64,000 bases of DNA, from contig JAQGMI010000088.1 in NCBI GenBank assembly GCA_028292435.1, positions 1 to 64,000 of the forward strand. The letters are read 5' to 3'. The stretch is from Betaproteobacteria bacterium (GTDB lineage: Bacteria > Pseudomonadota > Gammaproteobacteria > Burkholderiales > SG8-41). The notes under the pieces are model-generated. The model ran no database searches, was not told the DNA's origin, and worked only from the letters and a program-made list of their open reading frames with translations. Below, piece by piece: positions 36,549 through 45,337 of this stretch; within the stretch, counting starts at the first letter, position 1, and each line of letters opens with the position of its first letter. Both the position numbers and the translations under genes were made by a program.

Positions 36549-38225
36549 CTATTGGTCCATCAGCGCGAATACCCACACCGAGCCGCCGCGCGGCACGTTC
36601 TTCAATTGCTCGCCCATACGCACCACGTTGACGCCGCCCAGCCCCGACTGAATCGCGACGTACTGCCTGCCTTTGTGCGTGAACGTAATCGGCTGCGCGT
36701 TGATGCCCGAGCTGGTCTGGAACTGCCACAGCGTTTTGCCGCTATCCATGTCGAGCGCAATGAATTCGCCGGTTTCCTTGCCGGTGAACAGCAGGCCGCC
36801 GGCGGTCGCCAGGATCGCCGAGTAATGCGGAATATCCATGATCGGCGCGCGCCACTTGTGCTTGCCGGTCAACGGTTCGATCGCATCGACATGCGCAATC
36901 GGCGAACCCGCCTCGCGCGGCGCCGGCAGATTTTTGAGACCGACGTAGCGCTGGCCGACTTTGTATTCGACGGGTTCGAACTGGACCAGCCGCGAATTGT
37001 GCATCGTGTTCGCGTAGAGCAACCCAGTTTCCGGATTGAACGCAGCGTGCGCCCAGTTCTTGCCGCCCCACTGGCCCGGCCATAATTCGATTTGTTCGCC
37101 GGCGCGTACTTTCTTGGCGACGTCTGACTCGATAGGGCGTCCGGTCTTCATGTCGACGTGTGTCGCCCAGTTGATTTTCTCGAACGGTTCGGCGGACAGC
37201 AGTTCGCCGTTGGTGCGGTCGATCACATACAAAAATCCGCCGCGCGAGAAATGCATGGCGACTTTGCGCTTCACGCCTTTGACGTTGATATCGCCGAGAA
37301 TCCATTCCCACACCGCATCGAGGTCGAACATTTCGTTCGGCACGAGCTGGCGGTGCCACACGACCTCGCCCGTCTTCGGCTTCAACGCAAGCACCGACGC
37401 CGTGTACAGATTGTCGCCCGGCCGCCCGGCGGGCGCCCAGGGTCCTGCATTGCCGGTGCCCCAGTACACGAGATCGAGTTCGGGATCGTACGAACCGGTA
37501 ATCCACGTCGACCCGCCGCCGCGCAGATACGCATCGCCTGCCGGCCACGTCTCGCTGCCTTTTTCGCCGGGCGCCGGAATCGTGTAATGCCGCCACAATT
37601 GCTTGCCGGTCTCGGGATCGAGGCCGTCGAGAAACCCGCGTACGCCGAACTCGGCGCCGGAGATGCCGGTAATCAACACGCCGTTGGCAACCATCGGTGC
37701 CGAGGTGATCGAGAAACCCTCTTTCCACTCCGCAATCTTGGTCTTCCAGAGTTGCTTGCCGGTCTTTTGATCGAGCGCAACGACATGCGCATCGAGCGTG
37801 CCGCGGTAAACCTTGCCGTTGTAGACCGCGGGACCTTTGTTGGAAATACCGCAGCACACGACGCGCGGCGTCGCCGGATCCCACTCAACCGCCGTGCGCC
37901 ACAGTTGCTTGCCGGTCGCAACGTCGATTGCGACGGTGAATTCGGCGTTGGCCACGAACATGATCCCGTCGTAAACGAGCGGCTGCGCCTGTTCGCCGTA
38001 GTTGCTGCCGAGCGACGTGCTCCACACGGGCACCAGCCGTTTTACCGTTTGCTTGTTGACCTGCTTCAACGTGCTGTAGCGGTTCTGGTTGTAGCCCATG
38101 CCATAAGTCAGCACGTTGTCAGTGCTGCCGCCGGCGCCGTCGCGCACGAGGTCCTGCTGCGTTTGCCCGAACGCGGCGACACTGCAGCCCACCGTGAGTA
38201 CAGCACTCAAAAGCAGATTTCTCAT
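36549..38225 (-). CDS. PQQ-dependent dehydrogenase, second tandem copy
   Basis: A 558-residue quinoprotein with a classical signal peptide ('LLLSAVLTVGCSVAAFGQ'); an AGGAG box precedes the ATG at 38225. It shares the family layout: vicinal C124-C125, metal ligands E192 and N259, catalytic D301 and the extra D303 ('MFDLDAVWE'), again the lanthanide-type pattern. It diverges most from the other two copies around this site (Phe-Asp-Leu-Asp rather than Tyr-Asp-Trp-Asp) and in the 'HFSRGGFLYVIDR' blade, so its substrate may differ. It lies 47 bases before the lipoprotein copy. The three dehydrogenases probably form one transcript. Confidence 0.93.
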   Translation of the reverse strand: MRNLLLSAVLTVGCSVAAFGQTQQDLVRDGAGGSTDNVLTYGMGYNQNRYSTLKQVNKQTVKRLVPVWSTSLGSNYGEQAQPLVYDGIMFVANAEFTVAIDVATGKQLWRTAVEWDPATPRVVCCGISNKGPAVYNGKVYRGTLDAHVVALDQKTGKQLWKTKIAEWKEGFSITSAPMVANGVLITGISGAEFGVRGFLDGLDPETGKQLWRHYTIPAPGEKGSETWPAGDAYLRGGGSTWITGSYDPELDLVYWGTGNAGPWAPAGRPGDNLYTASVLALKPKTGEVVWHRQLVPNEMFDLDAVWEWILGDINVKGVKRKVAMHFSRGGFLYVIDRTNGELLSAEPFEKINWATHVDMKTGRPIESDVAKKVRAGEQIELWPGQWGGKNWAHAAFNPETGLLYANTMHNSRLVQFEPVEYKVGQRYVGLKNLPAPREAGSPIAHVDAIEPLTGKHKWRAPIMDIPHYSAILATAGGLLFTGKETGEFIALDMDSGKTLWQFQTSSGINAQPITFTHKGRQYVAIQSGLGGVNVVRMGEQLKNVPRGGSVWVFALMDQ

Positions 38226-38276
38226 TGCATTACTCCTGAAAAATGGCGGTGCTCATTGCGGCCGCCTCACGGCAAA

Positions 38277-39950
38277 TCAATTATCGAACAGTGCGAACGT
38301 CCACACCGAGCCGCCGACCGGCACGTTCTTCAGCGCCTCGCGGCTGCGGGTGCCGTAAAGCCCGCCCAATCCGGACAACACCGTCAGGTACTGCTTGCCC
38401 TTGTGCGTCCAGGTGACCGGCATCGCGTTGATGCCGGAGCTCGTGCGGAATTCCCACAGCTGCTGTCCGGTGTCGGCGTCGAGCGCGAAAAACTCGCCGG
38501 TGTGCTTGCCGCTGAACAAGAGGCCGCCGCCGGTCGCGAGCATCGCCGACGCAATCTGATAGTCGCGCACTGGAATACGCCATTTCGGCGTTGCCGTCAT
38601 CGGATCGATCGCTTCGATATGGCCGACGATGTCGCCGGGATGAACGGTTGGATATGTGTTCTCGACGCCGACGTAGCGCGCACCCGGCTTGAACGGCGCG
38701 AGGTCGAGCAGGCGCACGGTCGACGGCGTGTCGTTGGTGTTTGCGTACAACAGGCCGGTGTTCGGATTGAACGCGGCGTGCGGCCAGTTTTTCGCGCCCC
38801 GCACGCTCGGCCACATCGTGAACGGCTCGCCCGCGCGATACTTTTTGGCGCCTTCGGATTCCACCGGACGGCCCGTCTTCATGTCTACGTGCGTGGCCCA
38901 GTTGAGATGGCCGAAGGCTTTGGCAGACAGCAATTCACCCGTGGCGCGATCAAGGACGTAGAGAAATCCATTGCGGTTCATCTGCATCGCGACCTTGCGT
39001 ACGACGCCGTTGACGTTGATTTCGCCGAGAATGATTTCCCACACCGAGTCCCAGTCGTAGATGTCGTTCGGTGTCGCCTGGTAATGCCAGACGATTTCAC
39101 CGGTCTTCGGCCGCACCGCGATGATCGAAGCGGCGTAAAGATTGTCGCCCTTGCGCACCGACGGATTCCACGGCCCGGCGTTACCGGTGCCCCAATACAT
39201 AAGGTCGAGGTCCGGATCGTACGAACCGGTTATCCAGGTGCTGCCGCCGCCGTGCTCATACGCATTGCGCGGCTCCCAGGTGTTATGTCCCTTGTCGTCC
39301 GGGCCGGCGGTCGTATAACGCCGCCATAAATGTTTGCCGGTGTCGGGATCCCAGCCGTCGAGAAAACCGCGGATGCCGAATTCAGCGCCGGATATGCCGG
39401 TCACGAGCACGCCGTTCGCAATCAGCGGCGCAACTGTCTGCGAATAGCCTTCAGTCCACTCGGCGGCCTTCTGCTTCCATAACTCTTTGCCGGTTTTCTG
39501 GTCAAGTGCGACGACGAATGCATTCAACGTTGTGCGGAACACTTTGCCGTTGTACAGCGCCACGCCTTTGTTCGATACGCCGCAGCACACGACGCGCGGC
39601 GTTTCCGGCGGAAAATTGACTGCCGTGCGCCAGATCTGCCGACCGCTCAGCGCATCGAGTGCAACCGTCCACTTCGCGTTGCTCACGTACATGACGCCGT
39701 TGTGAATAATCGGCTGGGCCTGCTCGCCGAATTCATTTTCGAGGCCTGCTGTCCACACCGGCACCAGGCGTTTGACGTTGTTCTTGTTGATCTGCGCAAG
39801 CGAGCTGTAGCGGTTTTGCGCATATCCCATGCCGTAAGTCAGCACATTGTCGGGATTCTTGCCGTCGTTTTGGAGATCGTCGAGCGTCTGGGCCGATGCG
39901 GTGGCGATGCCGAGCAGCATGAGCGACGCCGTGAATGCAGTTTTTTTCAA
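38277..39950 (-). CDS. PQQ-dependent dehydrogenase, first tandem copy
   Basis: A 557-residue quinoprotein. The start is TTG at 39950, supported by a GGAGG box seven bases upstream; the first internal ATG (39920) would destroy the signal peptide ('ASLMLLGIATASAQ'). PQQ-site residues are C122-C123, E190, N257, catalytic D299 and lanthanide-type D301 ('IYDWDSVWE'). It is closest to the lipoprotein copy, sharing long identical runs such as 'YAASIIAVRPKTGEIVWHYQ'. It is transcribed first of the three, after a 128-base gap from the amidohydrolase gene. There is no XoxG or XoxJ homologue beside it, so the exact alcohol or aldehyde substrate is open. Confidence 0.93.
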   Translation of the reverse strand: MKKTAFTASLMLLGIATASAQTLDDLQNDGKNPDNVLTYGMGYAQNRYSSLAQINKNNVKRLVPVWTAGLENEFGEQAQPIIHNGVMYVSNAKWTVALDALSGRQIWRTAVNFPPETPRVVCCGVSNKGVALYNGKVFRTTLNAFVVALDQKTGKELWKQKAAEWTEGYSQTVAPLIANGVLVTGISGAEFGIRGFLDGWDPDTGKHLWRRYTTAGPDDKGHNTWEPRNAYEHGGGSTWITGSYDPDLDLMYWGTGNAGPWNPSVRKGDNLYAASIIAVRPKTGEIVWHYQATPNDIYDWDSVWEIILGEINVNGVVRKVAMQMNRNGFLYVLDRATGELLSAKAFGHLNWATHVDMKTGRPVESEGAKKYRAGEPFTMWPSVRGAKNWPHAAFNPNTGLLYANTNDTPSTVRLLDLAPFKPGARYVGVENTYPTVHPGDIVGHIEAIDPMTATPKWRIPVRDYQIASAMLATGGGLLFSGKHTGEFFALDADTGQQLWEFRTSSGINAMPVTWTHKGKQYLTVLSGLGGLYGTRSREALKNVPVGGSVWTFALFDN

Positions 39951-40078
39951 GAGACCTCCAAAGTAGCGCGACGAGCTTGCGCTGATTGCCGCTTTTGCTG
40001 AGGGCTGCGGCTTTTAAAAATAGTAACAGTTACGCCGACTGAACGCCAACAAGACGGCGCAAATTCAAACGCCGGCGC

Positions 40079-41179
40079 TCAGGTTTTCCAGCGCGGCAAC
40101 AGACGCAGCGCGTTGCCGCGCTCGATTGCCTCGAGTTCGGCAGCTGAAAATCCATAACCGGAGATGCCCTCAACTTCTTCGGCGCCCGGCCGAAACGGGT
40201 AATCAGTGCCGAACAAGACCTGCGAGAGCGGCGTAATCTTGAGCAGCGCCTGAATAGCGCCCGCATGATTGGCCTGTGCGGTTTCGTAGTAAAACTTTTT
40301 GATTTCGTACGCAACGCCATTCGGCAGATACTTGGCGCGATCCTTCATTGCCGCTTCCTGCCGCGTGTAGCGGCTGTAGACGAACGGCAGCACGCCGCCG
40401 CCGTGCGAGAAGATCCAGCGAATGTCGGGAAAGCGCGCCGCCGCGCCGGTGAACAACAAGCTCGCGATCGTGCGCGACGTATCGGCCGGATATTCGATCG
40501 CCGACGCAGACAGCAGCGATGGAATCGGATTCTTGCAGCACGCCGGCTGCAGCGGGTGTGTATACACCACGGCGCGCCGCCGGTTCAGTTCCTCGAGCAC
40601 CGGCCAGAACGCAGCGTCGCCGAGATAGCGCGTGTCGAAACTCGTCATCAGCGCGAAACCGTCGGCTTTAAGCACGTCGAGCGCATATTCGATTTCTTTC
40701 AGCGAGCCTTCGACATCCGGCAGCGCGAGCGTCGCGAACAGGCCGTAGCGTCCAGGGTAATCGCGCACGAGCTCGGCGCCGTAATCGTTGACCATGCGGC
40801 CGAGGCGTCGCGCGAGCGCGACGTCGCCAAACCACACGCCTTCCGGAATGATCGAGCCGATTGAAAGCGCAATGCCGTTGCGGTCCATGTCTTCGAGCGA
40901 CAACGCCGGCGTCCACGCCGGCGGCGTGCCGGATGCGCGCGCCCGCGGGATTGCGGCCAGATAACCGGGCGGCACGTAGTGATGGTGAACGTCGATGCGC
41001 CGCGGCTTGCCGGCGGCGAGCGCGCCCGGCGCGCTGTCGGTCGCGCAGCCGGGCAGCAGGGTGCCGGCACCTAACGCAGCGAGGCTCGCCAGAAACGAGC
41101 GGCGCTGCAATTGGCCGATCGACGACGGGACGATGATGTTGCCGCGCGATGCCTGAATGAATTTTTTTGAATCCTGCAT
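40079..41179 (-). CDS. Tat-exported amidohydrolase-2 / ACMSD-like decarboxylase
   Basis: A 366-residue TIM-barrel metal enzyme related to aminocarboxymuconate-semialdehyde decarboxylase and similar amidohydrolases. The ATG at 41179 follows an AGGGGAG box. A twin-arginine signal ('QRRSFLASLAALGAG') ending in a lipobox-like 'LLPGC' indicates export of the folded, metal-loaded protein, possibly as a lipoprotein. Metal-site motifs are 'RIDVHHHYVPPGY' (HxH), 'VVYTHPLQPACC', 'IFSHGGGVLPF' and 'LFGTDYPFR'. A periplasmic location places it with the quinoproteins transcribed after it, so it may decarboxylate or hydrolyse a compound in the same pathway. This is inference. Confidence 0.88.
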   Translation of the reverse strand: MQDSKKFIQASRGNIIVPSSIGQLQRRSFLASLAALGAGTLLPGCATDSAPGALAAGKPRRIDVHHHYVPPGYLAAIPRARASGTPPAWTPALSLEDMDRNGIALSIGSIIPEGVWFGDVALARRLGRMVNDYGAELVRDYPGRYGLFATLALPDVEGSLKEIEYALDVLKADGFALMTSFDTRYLGDAAFWPVLEELNRRRAVVYTHPLQPACCKNPIPSLLSASAIEYPADTSRTIASLLFTGAAARFPDIRWIFSHGGGVLPFVYSRYTRQEAAMKDRAKYLPNGVAYEIKKFYYETAQANHAGAIQALLKITPLSQVLFGTDYPFRPGAEEVEGISGYGFSAAELEAIERGNALRLLPRWKT

Positions 41180-41394
41180 GTTCTCCCCTATGAAACAGGT
41201 TTTTAGTTGTGTCGCAAGAATAGCCCAGACGCATCTCAAAGACCAGACATCTGCGCCGGACCGACTTACGCAATTGCCGCCGCGTGTCCTGCCCGGAAGC
41301 CGCATTCTTCTTACGGGAAAATCGGGGAGCACCTTACAGTTAAATATGCGGACGAGTGACATTCTTGATCACCGCCCTTGCCGCATGAAGTACG

Positions 41395-41853
41395 ATGAAC
41401 CGGTTTTGTCTTTGGGTAAGTTTTTTGTTCGCGACCGTTCCTTTGCATGGCAACGCGGCAATCTATAAGTGCACCGGCAGCGGCGCATCGGTGGTCTATC
41501 AGGACAAACCCTGCGTGAACGGATACGCCTCGGAACTCGTCGTCCCCGATTACCGGCCTGAATACCGATCTGGCTACCGGCCTGAAACCGAAACGGCCGA
41601 GACGACCGAACCGCCGAGCCGGTCTTTGTTTCTAAATTCCAGGCTGGCACTCGGCATGTTCGACACGCAGGTGCTGAACCTGCGGGGCTGGGGCCGTCCC
41701 GCCAAAATTACACGCGCAAGATTGAAGCGCGCGTGGCACGAAGAATGGACCTATCCTTCGGCGACGGACGGTGAACGCCAGCTGCAATTCGTCAACGGCC
41801 GCCTGGCGGCGATTACATCCTCGTCTGGCACGCTGGTGCTCGCGACCGACTAG
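41395..41853 (+). CDS. Exported DUF4124-domain protein
   Basis: A 152-residue exported protein. A signal peptide (about 1-22) is followed by a DUF4124 domain, visible as 'AIYKCTGSGASVVYQDKPC', which has two cysteines likely to form a disulfide. The rest has a Pro/Thr/Glu-rich linker and then a domain with 'LGMFDTQVLNLRGWGRP' and 'KRAWHEEWTYPS', reminiscent of the SmpA-like repeats that start 'GMxxxxVxxxxGxP'. The function is unknown; such proteins are common in beta- and gammaproteobacteria. It is divergent from the amidohydrolase across a 215-base region that presumably carries both promoters. Confidence 0.78.
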   Translation: MNRFCLWVSFLFATVPLHGNAAIYKCTGSGASVVYQDKPCVNGYASELVVPDYRPEYRSGYRPETETAETTEPPSRSLFLNSRLALGMFDTQVLNLRGWGRPAKITRARLKRAWHEEWTYPSATDGERQLQFVNGRLAAITSSSGTLVLATD

Positions 41854-41964
41854 AAGCCGCGTGCCGATAGGCGGCGAGATGACGCGAGTGGCCGGTGGTG
41901 ACCGCCCGCGCGCCGTGATACGCTTCACTCGCCGCGATCGTCAGAGTCGCCGCGAGGAGGCTCC

Positions 41965-42930
41965 ATGCGAATCACGTTGCGTACTATCCTGTTCGCGGCC
42001 GCTGTACTTGCCGCCACGGCGCATGCACAGCCATATCCGAATCGGCCGGTGCGCGTCTACATTCCGTTTACCGCCGGCAGCGCCGCCGACATCATCATGC
42101 GCGCGCTCGAACCGCAGATGCGCGAAAAGCTCGGTCAATCCTTTATCATCGACAATCGCGGCGGCGCCGGCGGCAATATCGCCGCTGAGTTGACGGCAAA
42201 AAGTCCCGCCGACGGATACTCCGTCATGATGGCGACCGTCGGCACCCACGCCATCAATCTCGCGCTGTATTCGAAACTGCCGTTTCACCCGCAGCGCGAC
42301 TTCACACCGGTCGCACTCGTCGGCGAGAATCCGAACATACTCGTCATCAATCCGGTCGTGCCGGCAAAATCGATCCAGGAATTGATCGCGCTCGGCAAGG
42401 CGCGGCCCGGACAACTTAACTACGGCTCCTCGGGCTCAGGCACGACCGTGCATTTATCGGGCGAACTCTTCGCCAGCGTGGCCGGCATAAAAATGGTTCA
42501 TGTGCCTTACAAAGGCGCGACCGAATCGTTGACGGCATTGCTCGGCGGGCAGCTCGATTTGATGTTCGCGAGCCTCTCGTCGGCGATTCCGCTCGTTAAA
42601 GCAGGCCGCCTGCGTGCATTCGGCGTGACGGGCGAACGCCGTTCGCCGTCGATTCCGGAAATGCCGACGATTGCTGAAGCCGCGTTGCCCGGTTATTCAG
42701 CGAGCGCGTGGTTTGGCATCGTGGGCCCGGCCGGCATGCCGCCGGCGGCAGTCACTGCGTTAAGCAACGCGGCACTCGCGGCGCTGCAAACACAGGAAGT
42801 GAAAGACCGCTTGTTTGCTTCCGGCGTTGAAGTGAGGCCAATGCCGGCGGACGAATTCGCACGGCTGATCGACAGCGAAATCAAAAAATGGGCGCAGGTG
42901 GTGAAAGCATCCGGCGCAAAAGTGGATTAA
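41965..42930 (+). CDS. Bug/TctC-family periplasmic solute receptor
   Basis: A 321-residue Bug receptor; the ATG follows a GAGGAGG box. Signal peptide 'TILFAAAVLAATAHAQ'. The first ligand loop is 'IPFTAGSAADIIMR', lacking the double Gly of the PGGxxD motif but keeping Asp, and the second is 'DNRGGAGGNIAAEL'. It is followed by a second receptor gene after 39 bases, making a tandem receptor pair on one transcript. The pair has no transporter membrane genes beside it. Confidence 0.9.
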   Translation: MRITLRTILFAAAVLAATAHAQPYPNRPVRVYIPFTAGSAADIIMRALEPQMREKLGQSFIIDNRGGAGGNIAAELTAKSPADGYSVMMATVGTHAINLALYSKLPFHPQRDFTPVALVGENPNILVINPVVPAKSIQELIALGKARPGQLNYGSSGSGTTVHLSGELFASVAGIKMVHVPYKGATESLTALLGGQLDLMFASLSSAIPLVKAGRLRAFGVTGERRSPSIPEMPTIAEAALPGYSASAWFGIVGPAGMPPAAVTALSNAALAALQTQEVKDRLFASGVEVRPMPADEFARLIDSEIKKWAQVVKASGAKVD

Positions 42931-42969
42931 CGAGCGGGCTCGCGGATCAAAGCATTGGGGATCAAGGAC

Positions 42970-43944
42970 ATGCAAAAACACTTGAACAGAAATTTCATTG
43001 CGATGGTTATTGGATTTTTCGGCGTTGCGATTGCCGCGTCCGCGCAACAATATCCGAGCAAGCCGATTCGGCTCGTCGTCGGCTTTGCCGCGGGCGGCCC
43101 GAGCGACGTCGCGGCGCGCACCATCGGGCAGAAGCTCACCGAAAAATGGGGCCAGCAAGTCATCATCGACATCCGGGCGGGCGCCGGCGGCAACATTGCA
43201 ACGGAGATCGTCGCCAAAGCGCCGGCCGACGGCTACACCTTGCTCGAACCGGCGTTCGCGCACGCCGTAAATCCTTTCCTTTACAGCAAACTCCCGTTCG
43301 ATGCGGTCAAGGATTTTGCCCCGGTGCTGTTGTTCGCATCGATTGCGAACGTCCTCGCCGTGCATCCATCAATTCCCGCGCGCTCGGTGAATGAATTGAT
43401 CGCGTTCGCGAAAGCGCATCCTGGTCAGTTGACGGCCGGGTCTTCGGGCAACGGCACCGCATCGCACCTTGCGATCGAACTCCTGAACATGATGGGCGGC
43501 ATCAAGACCACGCACATTCCCTATAAGGGATTAGCACCCGCGCACACGGATTTGATGGGCGGCCAGATCATGATGCTGTTTGACGGCATCGTCACCGGCA
43601 TGCCTGCAGTCAAAGCCGGGCGCCTGCGTGCACTCGCCGTCACGACGGCCAAGCGCTGGCAGGGCACGCCGGACATTCCGACGATGGCTGAATCGGGACT
43701 CGCGGGATTCGAAGTCAATTCATGGTACGGACTGCTCGCGCCGACCGGCACGCCGCGCGAAATCATCACGCGGCTCAATTCCGAAGTCGGGCGCGCACTG
43801 CGTGAGCCCGACGCGCGCGAGCGGCTTTACTCGATCGGCGCCGAACCGATGAATGGCACGCCGGAAGAATTCGCCGCTTACATCCAGGCCGAAATGGCGA
43901 AGTGGTCGAAGGTCGTCAAGACGGCTAACTTGCGCGCAGATTGA
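42970..43944 (+). CDS. Bug/TctC-family periplasmic solute receptor
   Basis: A 324-residue Bug receptor, counting from the ATG at 42970, which has an AAGGA box just upstream; an in-frame TTG at 42955 is less likely. Signal peptide 'FIAMVIGFFGVAIAASAQ'. Ligand loops are 'VGFAAGGPSDVAAR' and 'DIRAGAGGNIATEI'. It is the second gene of a tandem receptor pair. A strong bidirectional terminator hairpin follows 57 bases after its stop. Confidence 0.9.
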   Translation: MQKHLNRNFIAMVIGFFGVAIAASAQQYPSKPIRLVVGFAAGGPSDVAARTIGQKLTEKWGQQVIIDIRAGAGGNIATEIVAKAPADGYTLLEPAFAHAVNPFLYSKLPFDAVKDFAPVLLFASIANVLAVHPSIPARSVNELIAFAKAHPGQLTAGSSGNGTASHLAIELLNMMGGIKTTHIPYKGLAPAHTDLMGGQIMMLFDGIVTGMPAVKAGRLRALAVTTAKRWQGTPDIPTMAESGLAGFEVNSWYGLLAPTGTPREIITRLNSEVGRALREPDARERLYSIGAEPMNGTPEEFAAYIQAEMAKWSKVVKTANLRAD

Positions 43945-44001
43945 TGCTGACGCGCCAATGCCTATAAGCTTAATCTCTGGCTTGTCCGAATCCTTAGCAA
44001 T

Positions 44002-44029
44002 AAAAAAGCCGCGTCGCCGCGGCTTTTTT
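44002..44029. terminator. Bidirectional intrinsic terminator
   Basis: A perfect 12-bp stem (six A-T pairs below GCCGCG) with a TCGC loop. The A-run on one side and T-run on the other give a T-tract for both directions. It sits between the tandem receptor genes (reading right) and the outer-membrane barrel gene (reading left) and should end both transcripts. Confidence 0.93.
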
Positions 44030-44045
44030 GGATGCACAACCCGAA

Positions 44046-44690
44046 TCAGAACCGATACAGCAAACTGCCGCTGACGAGATTCACGTTGACCTCGCTGTTG
44101 ATACCATCGCTCACGCGGTAACGTTCCCACTCCGCGCGCACGCCGATGTTCTTCGTAAAATCGTATTCCGCGCCGGCCCCGTACTTGTAGCTGACCTTGT
44201 TTTTGCTCGGCGACGGGTTCGTGAGCGCGGTCGCAGCGCCCGTGCCGTTGAATAAATCGCTGGTCTTCGAGCTTTGCACGCCCACGCGCCCAAGCAGCGA
44301 GAATTTGTCGTTGAAGAGCGGCAAACTGCCAACCGCATCGAGATTCCAGCCGGAGCGGTTTTTGTAACTGCCGTGCAGCGTGCCGGCGGGTGTCGTCGTC
44401 GCGTCGAACGTGAAGTCGCCGAGCCGGAAATAGCCGCCTTCCGCCGCGATGTACTTATTAAACTGGTAACCAAGGAATGCTTTCGCACCGGTTGACGTGC
44501 TGTCGCCGCTCGTGGCAACTGAAGTAACCGGCGTGCCGACGACAACCGCTGCGGTATTCGGCGTATCTGCGCGCGCTTGACCGGCGCCGGCGCCGATATA
44601 CCAATTGCCGATCGTTTCGGCGGCCGTGGCGGGCAGCGCCGCCGAGCCGGCAATCAGAATCACTGAATTTAGAATCTTTTTAACCTGCAT
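44046..44690 (-). CDS. Outer-membrane beta-barrel protein (OmpA-like transmembrane type)
   Basis: A 214-residue small barrel. The ATG at 44690 follows an AAGGAGG box and opens a signal peptide ('ILIAGSAALPATAAE'). The mature part has alternating hydrophobic strands, for example 'NWYIGAGAGQAR', 'AFLGYQFNKYIAAEGGYF', 'FSLLGRVGVQSSK' and 'YKYGAGAEYDFTKNIGVRAEWERY', and ends in the C-terminal 'SGSLLYRF' signature that targets barrels to the BAM complex. About eight strands fit the OmpA/OmpX size. Ligand or role unknown. Confidence 0.9.
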   Translation of the reverse strand: MQVKKILNSVILIAGSAALPATAAETIGNWYIGAGAGQARADTPNTAAVVVGTPVTSVATSGDSTSTGAKAFLGYQFNKYIAAEGGYFRLGDFTFDATTTPAGTLHGSYKNRSGWNLDAVGSLPLFNDKFSLLGRVGVQSSKTSDLFNGTGAATALTNPSPSKNKVSYKYGAGAEYDFTKNIGVRAEWERYRVSDGINSEVNVNLVSGSLLYRF

Positions 44691-44740
44691 ATCGCCTCCT
44701 TGGCACTGCGTGAAGCCTGAAAACGCAAGTGTACCCCAAA

Positions 44741-45337
44741 TCAACGCCGCGACCCGGATCGCGCGCGAGTGAGTTCAGCGCGCACGATTGGGGCGCCCGC
44801 GGCAAGTGCTTTCATTTTGCCCAGGGCGACTGCGCGCGGCAGCGGCACCATGCCGCAGTTGGTGCATGGGTAAAGCTTGTCGGCCGGCACGTATTTCAAC
44901 GCCGCGCGGATCGTGCGCGCCACGTCGGCGGGCGATTCGACCTTTTCGGTCGCGACGTCGATTGCGCCGACCATCACGTCCTTGCCTTTGAGCAGGCTGA
45001 TCAGCTCGAGCGGCACTTTCGATTGCGGCATTCGAGCGAGACCTGATCGATGCTCGAGCGCGCGAGCAGCGGAAAAGTGCTTTCATACTGGCGCCACTGC
45101 GAGCCGAGTGTTTTTTTCCAGTCGACGTTCGCCTTGATGCCGTAGCCGTAGCCGTAACAGATGTGGACCGCGGTCTTGCAGCGCAGGCCTTCCGCCGCGC
45201 GCTCGAGCGCATCGATGCCCCAATCCCTGACATCGTCGCGGTAAGCGTCGACATTGAACGCCGGTTCGTCGAACTGAATGACGTTCGCGCCAAGCGCGGC
45301 GAGTTCGCGCGCCTCTTTGTTGAGAAGAGAGTAAGTA
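44741..45337 (-). pseudogene. Truncated, frameshifted MetE-like methionine synthase remnant
   Basis: The sequence matches the C-terminal catalytic domain of cobalamin-independent methionine synthase (core-MetE type). It lacks the first third or more: homology begins 'DTYSLLNKEARELAALGANV' exactly where the amidase gene stops. A one-base deletion near 45031 splits it; the upstream frame runs to 'DQVSLECRN' and the downstream frame resumes at 'SKVPLELISLLKGKD'. All zinc ligands can still be recognised across the two frames: His and Cys in 'VHICYGYGYG', Glu in 'SLEC', and Cys in 'CTNCGMVPLP'. No start or ribosome site serves the remnant. A sequencing error could explain the frameshift but not the missing N-terminus. 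Confidence 0.85.

Noticed and set aside
37158-39329. A 723-codon plus-strand open frame opposite the quinoprotein genes
   Set aside because: It spans two genes on the other strand, has Arg/His-rich composition, no start context and no recognisable motif.
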